DNA of 64,000 nucleotides from Corynebacterium hylobatis (GTDB lineage Bacteria > Actinomycetota > Actinomycetes > Mycobacteriales > Mycobacteriaceae). Shown piece by piece: positions 32,623-43,927 of the stretch (position 1 is its first letter; each line of letters begins with the position of its first letter). The notes under the pieces are model-generated. The model ran no database searches. It was not told where the DNA came from and saw only the letters and a list, made by a program, of their open reading frames with translations. The stretch covers positions 1-64,000 of the forward strand of contig NZ_RXHJ01000006.1 of the NCBI RefSeq assembly GCF_003955685.1, given 5' to 3'. The position numbers and the translations under genes are program-made.

Positions 32623-35600
32623 GTGTCTGCAACTGCCGTGTCTAACCGTGAGACGTCCCCCGCCCCGCATGCGGGCAGGGACACCGCCCCGGAATGGCTG
32701 AAGAACGTCGCGATCATCTCCGGCCTGCTGGGGTTCCTGCTGTTTCTGGCGACCCCGTTTCTGCCGGTCAACCAGACCCAGGCGTCCTTCTCCTGGCCGC
32801 AGGGTGACAGTCTCAACTCTGTCAACGCACCGCTGGTCTCCTATGCGCCGGAACGCATCGACATCACTGTGCCCGTCGCGGAGGCCATCGACGGTCTCCG
32901 GGAGGATCAGACCCTCCTGCTGTCGACGCTGCCGGCCGATTCGACCGACGCGACCTCCCGTGGCCTGTTCGTCCGCTCCTGGGAGGGCGGGGTCGACGTG
33001 GTCATCCGGGACCAGGTGCCCTTCGAGCTGAGTGCGGAGGAGGTCTCCGAGCTTCCCGACGACGCCGTGCTCACCATCTCCTCGACGGAGGAGGAGACCG
33101 TTGTGTCGGTCCCGGGGGTCCGGGACTCCGACGGCGATGAGCTCGAGGGCATCATCGATGAGGAGGATGTCCGACCACAGGTCACGGGCATCTACACCGA
33201 GATCGAGGACACCGCCGGCAGCCATGACGCGCTGGTCGACGCCGGTCTCACCGCCGACGTCGAGATCAACTCGCGTTTCACCTCCGCCCCCTCCGCGCTG
33301 AAATACATCGCCATGTTCGGCGGTCTGATCTGCGTCCTCGTCGCTCTGTGGGCGCTGCACCGGATGGACCGCCTGGACGGGCGGAGCACGCGACGCTTCC
33401 TGTCCCAGGGCTGGTGGCGTCCCCGCCCGCTGGACGGTGTGGTGGGTTTCGTCCTCGTCTACTGGCACATCTTCGGTGCCAACACCTCCGACGACGGCTT
33501 CATCTTCAGCATGGCCCGGGTCTCCGAGAACGCCGGCTACATCGCGAACTACTACCGCTGGTTCGGTGTACCGGAGTCCCCCTTCGGTTCCCCGTTCTAC
33601 GACCTGCTGGCCCTGTTCACCCAGGTGTCCACCGCCTCCGTGTGGATGCGGGTGCCGGCGCTGCTGTCCGGTCTCGTCATCTGGTTCGTGCTCTCCCGCG
33701 AGATCATCCCCCGTCTGGGCGCGCGCATCGACGGCCGCCGGGTCGCCCACTGGACCGCCGCGATGGTCTTCCTCGCCTTCTGGCTGCCCTACAACAACGG
33801 CACCCGCCCCGAGCCGATCATCGCCATGGGTGCGATCCTGACGTGGGCCTCCTTCGAGCGTTCCATCGCAACCTCCCGGCTGCTGCCGGCGGCCATCGGT
33901 GTCATCCTCGCGACGCTCTCCCTCAGCGCCGGGCCCACCGGCCTCATGGCCGTGGCTGCCCTGCTCGCCTCCCTGTCGAGCATCATCCGCATCATCAACC
34001 GCCGTCTGCCCCTGGTGGGTGCGGGTGAGGGAGCCTCGCGGGGCAGCATCCTCAAGGCTGTCGCCGCGATGGCCGCGCCCTTCCTCGCTGCGGGTACCGC
34101 CATCCTCATCGCTGTCTTCGGCGACCAGACCCTGGCCTCGGTGCTCGAGTCCATCCGCGTCCGCTCCGCGAAGGGTCCGGCCCTGAGCTGGTACGACGAA
34201 TGGGTCCGCTATCAGACCCTCATGGAGCAGACCGTCGACGGTTCGCTGACCCGCCGCTTCGCGGTGATCATGCTCTTCCTCTGCCTGGCCATCGTCATCG
34301 CCGCGATCCTGCGCAACGGCCGGGTCCCGGGTGCCGCGAAGGATCCTTCGCTGCGCCTGGTACTCATCATCTTCGGCACCATGTTCTTCATGATGTTCAC
34401 GCCGACCAAGTGGACCCACCACTTCGGCGTCTACGCCGGCATCGCCGGTGCCCTGGCTGCGCTGGCCGCCGTGGCCCTGAGCGCGATGGCGCTGCGTTCC
34501 AGCCGGGCCCGCACCCTCATGATCGGTGCCGTGGTCTTCCTCATGGCGATCTCCCTGGCCGGCATCAACGGCTGGTGGTACGTCTCCAGTTTCGGTGTCC
34601 CGTGGTTCGACAAGACGGTCCAGCTCAAGGGCTTCGAGGCCTCCACCCTGGTGCTGTTCATCGCCCTGGTCATCCTGGTCATCGGCGTGGTCCAGTCCTT
34701 CGTCGGCGATGTCCGCACCGCACGTGCCGAACAACAGGGCACACTGAAACAGCTCGAGGCCGAGCAGGCCGATAAACGCTCCCGCTGGACGGGTGTCGCC
34801 GCGGCCCCCATCGCGGTCGCCAGCGCTCTGGTCGTGTTGTTCTCCATGGCCTCCTTCGCGAAGGGATTCATCTCCCAGACGCCGGCCTACTCCGTCGGCA
34901 TGGGCAACCTGCGTTCCCTGACGGGTGACACCTGCAGCCTGGCCAACGACGCCCTCGTGGAGACCAACTCGAACGATTCCTTCCTCACCCCGGCCGGCGG
35001 GGTGGCGCTGGGCGAATCACTCGAATCCGAGGACAACCGCGGCTTCGAGGCCAACAACGTTCCGCCGTCCATCGGCCAGGACACCGTGTACACCTCCTCC
35101 GTCGGCGCCATCGCCGACACCGAGAACACCGGCGGCTCCGATGAGGCCACCGGCCAGGAGACCGGCAACACCGGTGGCGTGCGTGCCGAGGTCGGTGTCA
35201 ACGGCTCCCGTGCCCGCCTGCCCTTCAACCTCGACTACACGACGGTGCCGGTCGTCGGTTCCTGGACCTCCGGCCAGCAGTACCCGGCCGACATCACCAC
35301 CTCCTGGTACGAGCTGCCGGAGCACACCGACGAGGCCCCGCTCATCGTCGTCTCCGCCGCCGGCCGCATCGAGCACTCCGATATCAACGGCGTGCGCCAC
35401 AACGGTCAGGAACTCCTCCTCGAGTACGGCACCCGTGAGGCGGACGGCCGCGTGCGCGACATCGACGAGACCGAGCTCCTCGACATCGGCCCGCTGCCCT
35501 CCTGGCGTAACCTGCGCCTGCCGATCGAGGCCCTGCCCGAGGAGGCCAACGTCATCCGTATCACCGCGACCGACCACAGCCTCGACCCCGAGCAGTGGCT

Positions 35601-36033
35601 GGCCTTCACCCCGCCGCGTGTACCCACCCTGGACACGCTGAACAACGTCGTCGGTTCCGAGGACCCGGGTCTGCTCGACTGGTCCGTCGGCCTGCAGTTC
35701 CCCTGCCAGCGCACCTTCGACCACTTCGCCGGTGTCGCGGAGATCCCCCAGTTCCGCATCTCTCCGGACCACCCGGGCAAGGCGACGCTGACGCCGTTCC
35801 AGGACTACGAGGGCGGTGGTGTCATGGGCACCGCCGAGGCCGTCAACTCCTCCTATGAGCTGCCGAGCTACACCAGGCAGGACTGGCACCGCGACTGGGG
35901 TTCCATCGAGATCTACGAACTGCGGACCAACTCCGCCGACGTCACCCCGGCTGATGCCGAGATCGACTACGAGCTCATCCAGCGGCCGGGCTGGTGGAAA
36001 CCCTCCAACATGAACATCACCACCAGCAACTGA
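32623..36033 (+). CDS. embC: Arabinosyltransferase Emb (single EmbC-type)
   Basis: A 1136-residue GT-C enzyme that extends arabinan. Domains in order: one helix (about 28-48), a first periplasmic domain, then many helices (230-700 and about 760-785), and a C-terminal carbohydrate-binding region. D290-D291 in NTSDDGFIFSMARV is the catalytic pair. M297 matches the Mtb EmbB Met306 position associated with ethambutol response. Corynebacteria have one Emb, mycobacteria three. The start is a GTG with no ribosome site but TAGACT 8 nt upstream. Convergent with gltD (15 bp gap). Confidence 0.94.
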   Translation: MSATAVSNRETSPAPHAGRDTAPEWLKNVAIISGLLGFLLFLATPFLPVNQTQASFSWPQGDSLNSVNAPLVSYAPERIDITVPVAEAIDGLREDQTLLLSTLPADSTDATSRGLFVRSWEGGVDVVIRDQVPFELSAEEVSELPDDAVLTISSTEEETVVSVPGVRDSDGDELEGIIDEEDVRPQVTGIYTEIEDTAGSHDALVDAGLTADVEINSRFTSAPSALKYIAMFGGLICVLVALWALHRMDRLDGRSTRRFLSQGWWRPRPLDGVVGFVLVYWHIFGANTSDDGFIFSMARVSENAGYIANYYRWFGVPESPFGSPFYDLLALFTQVSTASVWMRVPALLSGLVIWFVLSREIIPRLGARIDGRRVAHWTAAMVFLAFWLPYNNGTRPEPIIAMGAILTWASFERSIATSRLLPAAIGVILATLSLSAGPTGLMAVAALLASLSSIIRIINRRLPLVGAGEGASRGSILKAVAAMAAPFLAAGTAILIAVFGDQTLASVLESIRVRSAKGPALSWYDEWVRYQTLMEQTVDGSLTRRFAVIMLFLCLAIVIAAILRNGRVPGAAKDPSLRLVLIIFGTMFFMMFTPTKWTHHFGVYAGIAGALAALAAVALSAMALRSSRARTLMIGAVVFLMAISLAGINGWWYVSSFGVPWFDKTVQLKGFEASTLVLFIALVILVIGVVQSFVGDVRTARAEQQGTLKQLEAEQADKRSRWTGVAAAPIAVASALVVLFSMASFAKGFISQTPAYSVGMGNLRSLTGDTCSLANDALVETNSNDSFLTPAGGVALGESLESEDNRGFEANNVPPSIGQDTVYTSSVGAIADTENTGGSDEATGQETGNTGGVRAEVGVNGSRARLPFNLDYTTVPVVGSWTSGQQYPADITTSWYELPEHTDEAPLIVVSAAGRIEHSDINGVRHNGQELLLEYGTREADGRVRDIDETELLDIGPLPSWRNLRLPIEALPEEANVIRITATDHSLDPEQWLAFTPPRVPTLDTLNNVVGSEDPGLLDWSVGLQFPCQRTFDHFAGVAEIPQFRISPDHPGKATLTPFQDYEGGGVMGTAEAVNSSYELPSYTRQDWHRDWGSIEIYELRTNSADVTPADAEIDYELIQRPGWWKPSNMNITTSN

Positions 36034-36048
36034 CCCGGGGGGCCGGCC

Positions 36049-37548
36049 TCAGACCCCCAGCGGCCGGTCCGTGGGCGCGACCACGGACGGCAGCGTGGTG
36101 GTGCCCATGAGGTCGGCGTCCACCGCCGCGGCGGCGGCCCTGCCCTCCGCGATGGCCCAGACGATGAGTGACTGGCCGCGGCCGTTGTCGCCGGCGACGT
36201 AGACGCCCGGCACGGTGGAGCGGTAGGAGCTGTCGCGGACGATGCGCCCACGCTCATTGATCTCCACGCCGAGTTCGGCGTGCAGCCCGCCGGGCTCCGA
36301 GCCGGTGAAACCCAGCGCGATGAGGACCAGGTCGGCCTCGACCTCGAAGTCGGTGCCGGCCACGGGCACGCGCCGGCCGGCGATGACCTCGACCTCGTCA
36401 CCGCGGATCCGACTCACGTGGCCGTCCACCCCGGTGAAGGCGACGGTGTTCACGGAGAAGATGCGCCCGGCCAGCGGTGCCCCCACCTCGCGGTGAGCCA
36501 GGCCGAGGGCGACGATCTCGTCGGCGGATTCGTCGCCGGTGATGACGTACTCGCCCTCCTCATGCGCGGTGGCCTGCCGCCAGATCAGCGGCTGCATGGG
36601 CCAGGGAGTGCTCACGGCCCGCTCGTGGGGAGCCTTCGGCCGGATGTCGAACTGGGTGACGCTCGCCGCCCCCTGCCGCAGGGCGCTGCCGAAACAGTCG
36701 GTGCCGGTGTCGCCGCCGCCGATGATCACCACGCGTCGGCCGCGGGCGTTGATCGTCGGAGCCGAAGCCGAGGCGTGCGCCAGGAAGTCCATGGCGTGAT
36801 GGATGCCGGTCAGCTCGCGGCCGGGGACGTCGAGCTCACGGGGGACGGGGGTGCCGGTGGCGAGGACGGTGGCGTCGAAAAGCGAGAGATCCGCGACGCC
36901 GGGGGAAAAGCCGGTGCGGAAGATGGTGCCTTCGGCACGCATCTGCTCGAGGCGGCGGTCGAGGAAGCGGGACTCGAGTTTGTACTCGGGCACGCCGTAG
37001 CGCATGAGGCCACCGGGCGCGGCGTCGCGTTCGAAGACGGTGACGTCGTGGCCGGCGCGGGTGAGCTGCTGTGCGGCGGCCAGGCCTGCGGGTCCACTGC
37101 CGACGACCGCGACGGTTTTCCCCGTGCGGGTGGCGGGTCGGACGGGGACGGCCCAGCCCTCGCGGAAGCCGTGTTCGGCGATGGCGAGTTCGATCTCGCG
37201 GATGGTCACGGCGTCGTCGTTGATGCCGAGCACGCACGCCCCCTCGCAGGGGGCGGGGCAGACACGGCCGGTGAACTCGGGGAAGTTGTTGGTGGCGTGG
37301 AGCCGGTCCCAGGCCTCCCGCCAGCGGTCGCGGCGCACGAGGTCGTTCCATTCGGGGATGATGTTGCCGAGCGGACAGCCGGCGTGGCAGAAGGGCACGC
37401 CGCAGTCCATGCAGCGGGCGGACTGTTCGCTGTGGTGGGCGGCGGGACCGTGGTCGTGGACCTCGCGCCAGTCGAGCAGGCGCAGCGGGACCGGGCGGTG
37501 GGCTGCTTCGCTGCGGGCGTGGTTGATGAAGCCGTGTGGATCAGCCAT
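36049..37548 (-). CDS. gltD: Glutamate synthase small subunit GltD
   Basis: 499 residues. GltD takes electrons from NADPH and passes them to GltB. The N-terminal cysteine cluster '[17 protein letters not shown]' binds 4Fe-4S centres. The FAD site [15 protein letters not shown] is near 145-160 and the NADPH site '[12 protein letters not shown]' near 272. The C-terminal FAD motif '[12 protein letters not shown]' is present. The gene overlaps the gltB end by 8 nt, so the subunits are coupled. Confidence 0.95.
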   Translation of the reverse strand: MADPHGFINHARSEAAHRPVPLRLLDWREVHDHGPAAHHSEQSARCMDCGVPFCHAGCPLGNIIPEWNDLVRRDRWREAWDRLHATNNFPEFTGRVCPAPCEGACVLGINDDAVTIREIELAIAEHGFREGWAVPVRPATRTGKTVAVVGSGPAGLAAAQQLTRAGHDVTVFERDAAPGGLMRYGVPEYKLESRFLDRRLEQMRAEGTIFRTGFSPGVADLSLFDATVLATGTPVPRELDVPGRELTGIHHAMDFLAHASASAPTINARGRRVVIIGGGDTGTDCFGSALRQGAASVTQFDIRPKAPHERAVSTPWPMQPLIWRQATAHEEGEYVITGDESADEIVALGLAHREVGAPLAGRIFSVNTVAFTGVDGHVSRIRGDEVEVIAGRRVPVAGTDFEVEADLVLIALGFTGSEPGGLHAELGVEINERGRIVRDSSYRSTVPGVYVAGDNGRGQSLIVWAIAEGRAAAAAVDADLMGTTTLPSVVAPTDRPLGV

Positions 37549-40500
37549 GGTGGACAGCCTCCCGGGTTGGGATGAGTATGCGTGGGTAGTCGCGCGGGAT
37601 GATCTTGAGCAGGTCGCGGGCCTGCCAGGGGGTGGTGGAGCCGGTGAGCCGCCGGTGGCGGTCGATGAGGCGGTCGAGGAAGTCGAGGTCGTGTTCCGAG
37701 AGCTTCTCGACGTCCACGAGCCCCGGGTTGATCTTGCCCCTCAGGTCGCCGACGGGGGCGAGGTAGGCGATGCCACCGGACATGCCGGCGCCGAAGTTGT
37801 CGCCGACCTCGCCGAGGACGATCACGCGGCCGCCGGTCATGTATTCGCAGCCGTGGTTGCCGATGCCCTCGACGACCGCGGTGGCGCCGGAGTTGCGCAC
37901 GCAGAAGCGTTCGCCGACCCCGCCGCGGATGAGGATCTCCCCGCTGGTGGCACCGAAACCGATGACGTTCCCGCCGATGATGTCGGGGTCCGCGCCCGCC
38001 AGCTGGGGTGGGGCCTGCGGATGCGGGCGGAGGATGACCCGGCCGCCGGACAGCCCCTTGGCCAGGAAGTCGTTGGCGTCGCCGACCAGGTCGAGGGTGA
38101 GTCCGGCGGGTAGGAAGGCACCGGCGGAGTTGCCGGCGGAGCCGGTGAGCCGGACGCGGACGGTGTCCTCCGGCAGGCCCGCTCCCCCGGTCAGGCGGGT
38201 GATGCGGGAGCCGGTCAGCGTGCCCACGGTCCGGTCGGTGTTGCGGACCGGGTAGGCCAGCTCGATGCGGGCACCACCGTCGAGGGCGGCGGAACGGATG
38301 GTGGGGGTGGCATCGGCGAGCAGGCGCTCATCGAGGACCCCGTCGAGCCCGGTCTCCTGCCGGGTGGTGCAACGCGGTTCCTGGCCCGGGAAGAAGGGGG
38401 AGGCGGCGGCGTGCAGGAGGGGTGTGAGGTCGAGCCGGGCGGCCCGCGGGTGGGCGGTGGTGAAGGCCGCGTCGGTGCGCTGGCGCAGGACCTGGGACTG
38501 GCCGACGGCCTCGTCGATGCTGCGGAAGCCCAGCGCTGCCAGGTGTTCGCGGACCTCCTCCGCGAGGAAGGTGAAGAAGTTGACCACATGCTCGGCACGG
38601 CCGCTGAATTTCGCCCGCAGGTCCGGATTCTGGGTGGCGATGCCCACCGGGCAGGTGTCGAGGTGGCAGACGCGCATCATGATGCAGCCCTCCACGACGA
38701 GCGGGGCGGTGGCGAAACCGAATTCCTCCGCGCCGAGCAGGGCGGCGACGACGACGTCGCGGCCGGTCTTGAGCTGGCCGTCGCACTGCACCCGGACGCG
38801 GTCGCGCAGCCCGCCCCGCAGGAGGGTCTGCTGGGTTTCGGCCAGACCGAGTTCCCAGGGACCACCGGCGTGCTTGAGGCTGGTCAGCGGAGAGGCACCG
38901 GTGCCGCCGTCGTGGCCGGAGATGAGGACGACGTCGGCGTGTGCCTTGGCCACCCCGGCAGCGACGGTGCCCACCCCCTGTTCGGCGACGAGTTTCACGT
39001 GGACCCGTGCCTGCGGGTTGGCGTTGCGCAGGTCGAAGATGAGCTGGGCAAGGTCCTCGATGGAGTAGATGTCGTGGTGCGGCGGCGGGGAGATCAGCCC
39101 GACCCCGGGCGTGGTGATGCGCACCTTCGCGATCCACGGGTAGACCTTCTCCGGCGGGAGCTGGCCACCCTCACCGGGCTTGGCGCCCTGGGCCATCTTG
39201 ATCTGGATGTCGGTGCAGTTGTTCAGGTAGTGACTGGTCACACCGAAGCGTCCCGAGGCGACCTGCTTGATGGCGGAGCGCCGCCAGCTGCCGTCCGCAT
39301 CGGGGTGGAAACGGTCGGGATCCTCGCCGCCCTCGCCGGAATTGGACATCCCGCCGAGCCGGTTCATGGCGATGGCCAGCGTCTCGTGCGCCTCGGCGGA
39401 GATGGAGCCGTAGGACATCGCGCCCGTCGAGAAGCGCTTCACGATCTCGCTGACCGGTTCGACCTCATCCAGCGGCACCGGCGGGCGGTCGGAGTGGAAC
39501 TCGAGCATGCCGCGCAGGGTGGCCAGGCGGGTGGACTGCTCGTCGACGGCACGGGTGTAGTCGCGGAAGATCGAGTACTGGCCGGTGCGGGTGGCGTGCT
39601 GCAGCTTGAAGATGGTCTCCGGATTGAACAGGTGGTACTCCCCCTCCCGACGCCACCGGTACTCCCCGCCGGGGTCGCGCTCGGGACGGGTGGCCCCGGC
39701 CGGGTGGGGGTGGAAGGCGAAGCGGTGGCGGGCGGCGACGTCCGCGGCCAGTTCGTCCAGGCCCACGCCGGAGATGGGTGAGGGCAGGTGGCCGAAGAAG
39801 GCGTCGAGAAGTTCCTGGGACAGGCCGGTGACATCCGCCAGCTGCGCGCCGCGGTAGGAGGCGACGGTGGAGATACCCATCTTGGACATCACCTTGAGCA
39901 CCCCGGTGGTGGCGGCGGTGACGTAGTTGGTGCAGGCGGCATCGAGGTCGAGTTCGCCCAGGCGCCCGGCCAGCCGCAGCTCATCGATGGTCTCGAAGGC
40001 CAGGTAGGGGTTGATGGCGTCGGCACCGAAGGCCAGCAGCATGGCCAGGTGGTGGACCTCGCGGGCGTCACCCGATTCCACGATGAGGGAGGCACGCAGG
40101 CGGGTGCGCTCGGTGACCAGGTGCTGGTGCACCGTGGAGGTGAGCAGCAGGGCGGGAATCGGGGCGAGCTCCTCGTCGGATTCGCGGTCGGAGAGCACGA
40201 TGAGACCGGCGCCTTCGAGGATGGCAGCATCGACCTCGGCGAGAATGCGCTCGAGCGCCCGGCGCATCCCCTCCCCGCCCTGGGCCACGGGATAGAGCCC
40301 GGAGATGACCGCCGCGCGGAAGGAGGACCATTCCCCCTGGTCATCGGCGTGGACGAGGGTGGCGAAGTGATGGTTGTCCAGGACCGGGGTCTCCAGCCGG
40401 ATGCGGCGGGCGGCCTCGGCGGAGGGATTGAGCACATCGGACTGCGCGCCCAGCAGCGTGATCATGGAGGTGACGGACTTCTCCCGGATGGCGTCCAACG

Positions 40501-42031
40501 GGGGGTTGGTCACCTGGGCGAAACGCTGGGCGAAGAAGTCGTAGAGCATCCGCGGGCGGGCCGAGAGCGCCGCGATGGGGGTGTCCGAACCCATGGAACC
40601 GATGGCCTCAGCAGCGTTGTGCGCCATCGGCTCGATGATGAGGTCGACGTCCTCCTCAGTGACACCGAAGACGCGCTGACGCAGCACCACCCGCTCATGC
40701 GGCATGTAGCGGTAGCGGGTCTGCGGCAGACCGGCCAGCGGGACGAAGTTCTCCGTGATCCACTTCCCGTAGGGGGCGGACGCTGCGAGTCCGGCCTTGA
40801 TCTCGGCGTCCCCGACGATGCGGCCGGCGGCGGTGTCGACGAGGAACATCTTCCCCGGCTGCACCCGCGTGCGCTTGGCCACCCGCTCCGGTGCGATGTC
40901 CACGACACCGGCCTCGGAGGCCATGATGACGGTGTCATCCGTGGTGATCCACACGCGCCCGGGGCGCAGGCCGTTGCGGTCGAGGACGGCACCGATGAGG
41001 CGGCCGTCGGTGAAGGCGATGGCGGCCGGGCCGTCCCACGGCTCCATGAGGCAGGAGTGGTACTCGTAGAATTTGCGCAGCTCAGGATCGAGGGTGGGGT
41101 TGTGTTCCCAGGCCTGCGGCACCATCATCGCCACGGCGTGCGGCAGCGGGTAGCCGCCGAGGTGGAGCAGCTCCAGGGCCTCGTCGAAACGCGCGGTGTC
41201 CGAGCCCGAGGGCGTGCACACGGGCAGGATGCGTTCCAGGCTGCCGAGCTCCGGGGAGGTGATCAGCGCCTCGCGGGCCCGCATCCAGTTCTCGTTGCCG
41301 GTGACGGTGTTGATCTCCCCGTTGTGGGCGACCAGCCGGTAGGGGTGCGCCAGCGGCCAGGAGGGGAAGGTGTTGGTGGAGAAGCGCGAGTGCACCATGG
41401 CCAGCGCGGACTCCAGGCGCGGGTCGCGCAGGTCGGCGTAGAAGGCGGCCAGCTGCGGGGTGGTGAGCATGCCCTTGTAGATGATCGTGCGCGCGCTCAG
41501 GGAGGGGAAGTACACCCCGGGTAGTTCCCGCTCACAGCGCTTGCGGATGAAGAACATCACCCGGTCGAGTTCAATACCCGTCCGCTCCCCCGCGGCGAGG
41601 AAGATCTGGTGGAAGGAGGGCATCGCGGCCAGGGCCATCGAACCCAGGCCTGTCGGCTCGACCGGCACCTCGCGCCACCCGAGGACCTGCGCCCCCTCCT
41701 CCCGGGCGATGGCCCCGATGGCGTGCCGGGCGGCAGGGACGGCGGCGGCGTCGGCAGGCAGGAAGGCGATGCCGGTGGCGTAGGCCCCCGGCGCGGGCAG
41801 CTCGAAATCGACGACCGCGCGATAGAGGCCGTCGGGGATCTGCAGGAGGATGCCGGTGCCGTCCCCGGTGTTCTTCTCCGCGCCGGCGGCTCCGCGGTGG
41901 TCGATGTTGGCCAGGATCTGCAGGCCGTGGTCCACGATGCTTCTCGACGCCCGCCCGTGCAGGTCAGCGACAAATCCGACGCCGCAGGCGTCGTGTTCGT
42001 GGGCCGGGTTGTAGAGTCCCTGTCTGTGCAT
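37541..42031 (-). CDS. gltB: Glutamate synthase large subunit GltB
   Basis: 1496 residues, the usual size. Domains: class II glutamine amidotransferase with catalytic Cys16 after a 15-residue propeptide (EHDACGVGF), a central domain, the FMN-binding synthase domain with '[15 protein letters not shown]'-type sequence, the 3Fe-4S cluster in [13 protein letters not shown], and the C-terminal beta-helix domain with repeated Gly-rich turns. It converts glutamine and 2-oxoglutarate to two glutamates. A palindromic box at 42053-42073, just upstream, suggests nitrogen control. (The FMN motif on reading is [15 protein letters not shown].). Confidence 0.95.
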   Translation of the reverse strand: MHRQGLYNPAHEHDACGVGFVADLHGRASRSIVDHGLQILANIDHRGAAGAEKNTGDGTGILLQIPDGLYRAVVDFELPAPGAYATGIAFLPADAAAVPAARHAIGAIAREEGAQVLGWREVPVEPTGLGSMALAAMPSFHQIFLAAGERTGIELDRVMFFIRKRCERELPGVYFPSLSARTIIYKGMLTTPQLAAFYADLRDPRLESALAMVHSRFSTNTFPSWPLAHPYRLVAHNGEINTVTGNENWMRAREALITSPELGSLERILPVCTPSGSDTARFDEALELLHLGGYPLPHAVAMMVPQAWEHNPTLDPELRKFYEYHSCLMEPWDGPAAIAFTDGRLIGAVLDRNGLRPGRVWITTDDTVIMASEAGVVDIAPERVAKRTRVQPGKMFLVDTAAGRIVGDAEIKAGLAASAPYGKWITENFVPLAGLPQTRYRYMPHERVVLRQRVFGVTEEDVDLIIEPMAHNAAEAIGSMGSDTPIAALSARPRMLYDFFAQRFAQVTNPPLDAIREKSVTSMITLLGAQSDVLNPSAEAARRIRLETPVLDNHHFATLVHADDQGEWSSFRAAVISGLYPVAQGGEGMRRALERILAEVDAAILEGAGLIVLSDRESDEELAPIPALLLTSTVHQHLVTERTRLRASLIVESGDAREVHHLAMLLAFGADAINPYLAFETIDELRLAGRLGELDLDAACTNYVTAATTGVLKVMSKMGISTVASYRGAQLADVTGLSQELLDAFFGHLPSPISGVGLDELAADVAARHRFAFHPHPAGATRPERDPGGEYRWRREGEYHLFNPETIFKLQHATRTGQYSIFRDYTRAVDEQSTRLATLRGMLEFHSDRPPVPLDEVEPVSEIVKRFSTGAMSYGSISAEAHETLAIAMNRLGGMSNSGEGGEDPDRFHPDADGSWRRSAIKQVASGRFGVTSHYLNNCTDIQIKMAQGAKPGEGGQLPPEKVYPWIAKVRITTPGVGLISPPPHHDIYSIEDLAQLIFDLRNANPQARVHVKLVAEQGVGTVAAGVAKAHADVVLISGHDGGTGASPLTSLKHAGGPWELGLAETQQTLLRGGLRDRVRVQCDGQLKTGRDVVVAALLGAEEFGFATAPLVVEGCIMMRVCHLDTCPVGIATQNPDLRAKFSGRAEHVVNFFTFLAEEVREHLAALGFRSIDEAVGQSQVLRQRTDAAFTTAHPRAARLDLTPLLHAAASPFFPGQEPRCTTRQETGLDGVLDERLLADATPTIRSAALDGGARIELAYPVRNTDRTVGTLTGSRITRLTGGAGLPEDTVRVRLTGSAGNSAGAFLPAGLTLDLVGDANDFLAKGLSGGRVILRPHPQAPPQLAGADPDIIGGNVIGFGATSGEILIRGGVGERFCVRNSGATAVVEGIGNHGCEYMTGGRVIVLGEVGDNFGAGMSGGIAYLAPVGDLRGKINPGLVDVEKLSEHDLDFLDRLIDRHRRLTGSTTPWQARDLLKIIPRDYPRILIPTREAVHHG

Positions 42032-42052
42032 TTCTGCCTCCTCACGAGTTAT

Positions 42053-42073
42053 CTGTCTGTCGATCTACAGAAA
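42053..42073 (-). promoter_or_regulatory. Possible AmtR operator before gltB
   Basis: On the minus strand TTTCTGT-AGATCG-ACAGACAG, with the palindrome CTGT-N6-ACAG. This fits the C. glutamicum AmtR pattern TTTCTAT-N6-ATAGA, with A/G and T/C exchanges. It lies 22-42 nt before the gltB ATG. gltBD is AmtR-controlled in C. glutamicum, hence the proposal. Confidence 0.5.
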
Positions 42074-42205
42074 ACTACATGTGAGCCTGTCGCGCAATAG
42101 TTAATGGAGCGGAAGTGGAAAATTTCACTGCACAGGATCCCGTGACCTGCGCCACATATTCGGCCATACTGGAGGGAAACGCGCAGCGCCAGGAGAGGAA
42201 TACCG

Positions 42206-42565
42206 ATGTCCTTCCGGGAAGCAATGGAGATCACCGGCCAACTTGTCGATGTCGCCGGCGTCGCCGCGATGGTGATCGGCATCGTCGTGGCGACACTGCT
42301 GGCCGGCGGAGCCCTGCTCCGCCGGCGCCGAGGCGAGGACGTCTACCACCGCTACCGGCAGCAGCTGGGCCGCTCCATCCTCCTCGGACTGGAGCTGCTC
42401 GTCGCCGCCGACATCATCCGCACCGTCGCGATCACCCCCACCTTCCAGTCGGTCGGCGTCCTGGGACTGATCGTGATCATCCGGACCTTCCTCAGCTTCT
42501 CCCTGGAGCTGGAGGTCACCGGCCGTTGGCCGTGGCAGAAGGAGGAAAAACCCGCCACCGCCTGA
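42206..42565 (+). CDS. DUF1622 membrane protein
   Basis: 119 residues with three hydrophobic helices: about 10-36, 57-72 and 81-98. The family core is 'YHRYRQQLGRSILLGLELLV', then 'ADIIRTVAITPTFQSVGVLG' and IVIIRTFLSF. DUF1622 proteins are small membrane proteins of unknown role. The ATG at 42206 has AGGAGAGGAATACCG upstream. Monocistronic: divergent from gltB and convergent with the next gene, 13 bp away. Confidence 0.88.
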   Translation: MSFREAMEITGQLVDVAGVAAMVIGIVVATLLAGGALLRRRRGEDVYHRYRQQLGRSILLGLELLVAADIIRTVAITPTFQSVGVLGLIVIIRTFLSFSLELEVTGRWPWQKEEKPATA

Positions 42566-42578
42566 GGTGGGCGCACAT

Positions 42579-43061
42579 TCAGTCCGGCAGGTTCGGCTGG
42601 AATTCCAGCCCCTCCGCCGCCGCGATCCGGACCGGAGTATCGGCGGTTTCCGTGTGGACCACCCCCTCGTCGCGCAGCTGCGCAACCACCTCATCCACCG
42701 CGCCCAGGTGTTCGCGCCAGCCTTCCCCACCGACCACCCGGGCGACATCATCCGTTACGAAAGCACCCTCCCCCCGGGCACGGGCGAGCGTCCTCACGGT
42801 CGCCGCGATACGCTGCCGCCGCCCCTCCGCGGTGGGCTCCCACCAGGGGTCACCACGCTCCCCGAGCGACACCTTCGCGTCATGGACCATCACCCGGGCG
42901 GCGTCCCCGTGGGTGCGGACCATCCGCCGTCCCGTCATGAGCGCGGCGACGAGTTCAGCGCGCAGCGGCTCCGGGATCGACGGGTCCGCGGCCCGCCACC
43001 GCCGCCCCTTGACCACAATGTAGCGGCCGTCCGGGGTGTGTTCCACATTCCCACTGCTCAT
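42579..43061 (-). CDS. DUF3253 domain protein
   Basis: 160 residues. An N-terminal DUF-type part ('DGRYIVVKGRRWRAADPSIP', MVHDAKVSLGERGDPWWEP) is followed by the DUF3253 winged-helix-like C-terminus (RIAATVRTLARARGEGAFV and 'DEVVAQLRDEGVVHTE'). No biochemical function is known. Its ATG overlaps the stop of the upstream PrsW-like gene as ATGA, and that gene overlaps the one before, so three dissimilar proteins are made from one coupled message. Confidence 0.82.
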   Translation of the reverse strand: MSSGNVEHTPDGRYIVVKGRRWRAADPSIPEPLRAELVAALMTGRRMVRTHGDAARVMVHDAKVSLGERGDPWWEPTAEGRRQRIAATVRTLARARGEGAFVTDDVARVVGGEGWREHLGAVDEVVAQLRDEGVVHTETADTPVRIAAAEGLEFQPNLPD

Positions 43062-43927
43062 GCCTGCTCCAGCTGCCCCACCGAGGTGATCGGCACCGGG
43101 GTGTACCCGTAGGAGTTGTCGTCCCTGGCTTCCCTGTTGGCGGTGATCCACACCCAGACGAACAGCGGGTACACCACCAGGGCGACGGCGATGTAGTTGA
43201 CCACCCTCATCCAGTACTCGGCGGGCAGCAGGTTCCAGGCGAAGTGCAGGCCGAAGGCCACCAGCAGCCAGACTCCGGCGGTGCACAGGCGCCAGGCGCG
43301 GGACCGGTCGGCGGTGAACAGGGCCAGGCCGAGACCCCAGCCGGCCAGGGCGGAGAAGATGATGTGCAGACCGGGGCCGAGGAAGATACGCGCGGCCCAG
43401 ACCGCCAGGGCGCCGGCCAGATCCGTGTTGGGGTCCAGCAGCGAGCCGAAAGCCCCGTACATGGCGTTCTCGGTGACCTCGAAACCCAGGCCGACCACCG
43501 CCCCCGTCATCAGACCGTGCCAGGGCCGGTTGAGGGCCCGGAAACTGAAGAGGATGACGCCGATGCCGAGGACCTTGGCTATCTCCTCCGGATAGGCCCC
43601 GCCGAGGGAGGCGACGATCAGCTGCAGACCGAGCCGGTCGGCGATCTCCAGGATGGGCAGACCGCCGAGTGTGACCAGCAGGAAACTCACCCCGCCGCCC
43701 CACAGCAGGCTGGCGGCCACCCACAGCCAGCCCGCCCCGGCGCGGTCCGGCCACATCGGGGAGCGGCTGAGCAGCCACAGCACGAGGGTCACGTAGAGCA
43801 CCGAGAACAGCGTGCTCAGGGTGGCGCCGACCGGGGAGACGAGGAAGTTCACGCCGGAGAAGTAGAGGAAGACGGGGGTGCCCAGGATGCTCAGGAGGAG
43901 CAGGGAGATACGGAATCTGCGGCTCAT
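43058..43927 (-). CDS. PrsW-family intramembrane protease
   Basis: 289 residues with about eight helices. PrsW-type glutamic proteases cut membrane anti-sigma factors or other membrane proteins. The conserved motifs are there: EE in 'GGAYPEEIAKVLG', 'GLGFEVTENAMYG', a His in 'GPGLHIIFSALAGWG', and 'GLHFAWN' in the last third. The substrate is not evident; the membrane-anchored protein encoded immediately upstream is a candidate by coupling alone. The ATG at 43927 overlaps that gene's stop. Confidence 0.88.
   Translation of the reverse strand: MSRRFRISLLLLSILGTPVFLYFSGVNFLVSPVGATLSTLFSVLYVTLVLWLLSRSPMWPDRAGAGWLWVAASLLWGGGVSFLLVTLGGLPILEIADRLGLQLIVASLGGAYPEEIAKVLGIGVILFSFRALNRPWHGLMTGAVVGLGFEVTENAMYGAFGSLLDPNTDLAGALAVWAARIFLGPGLHIIFSALAGWGLGLALFTADRSRAWRLCTAGVWLLVAFGLHFAWNLLPAEYWMRVVNYIAVALVVYPLFVWVWITANREARDDNSYGYTPVPITSVGQLEQA

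Noticed and set aside
42115..43023. 302-residue + frame across the DUF1622 and DUF3253 genes
   Set aside because: Arg/Ser/Pro-rich shadow; the DUF1622 frame has the proper start and ribosome site.
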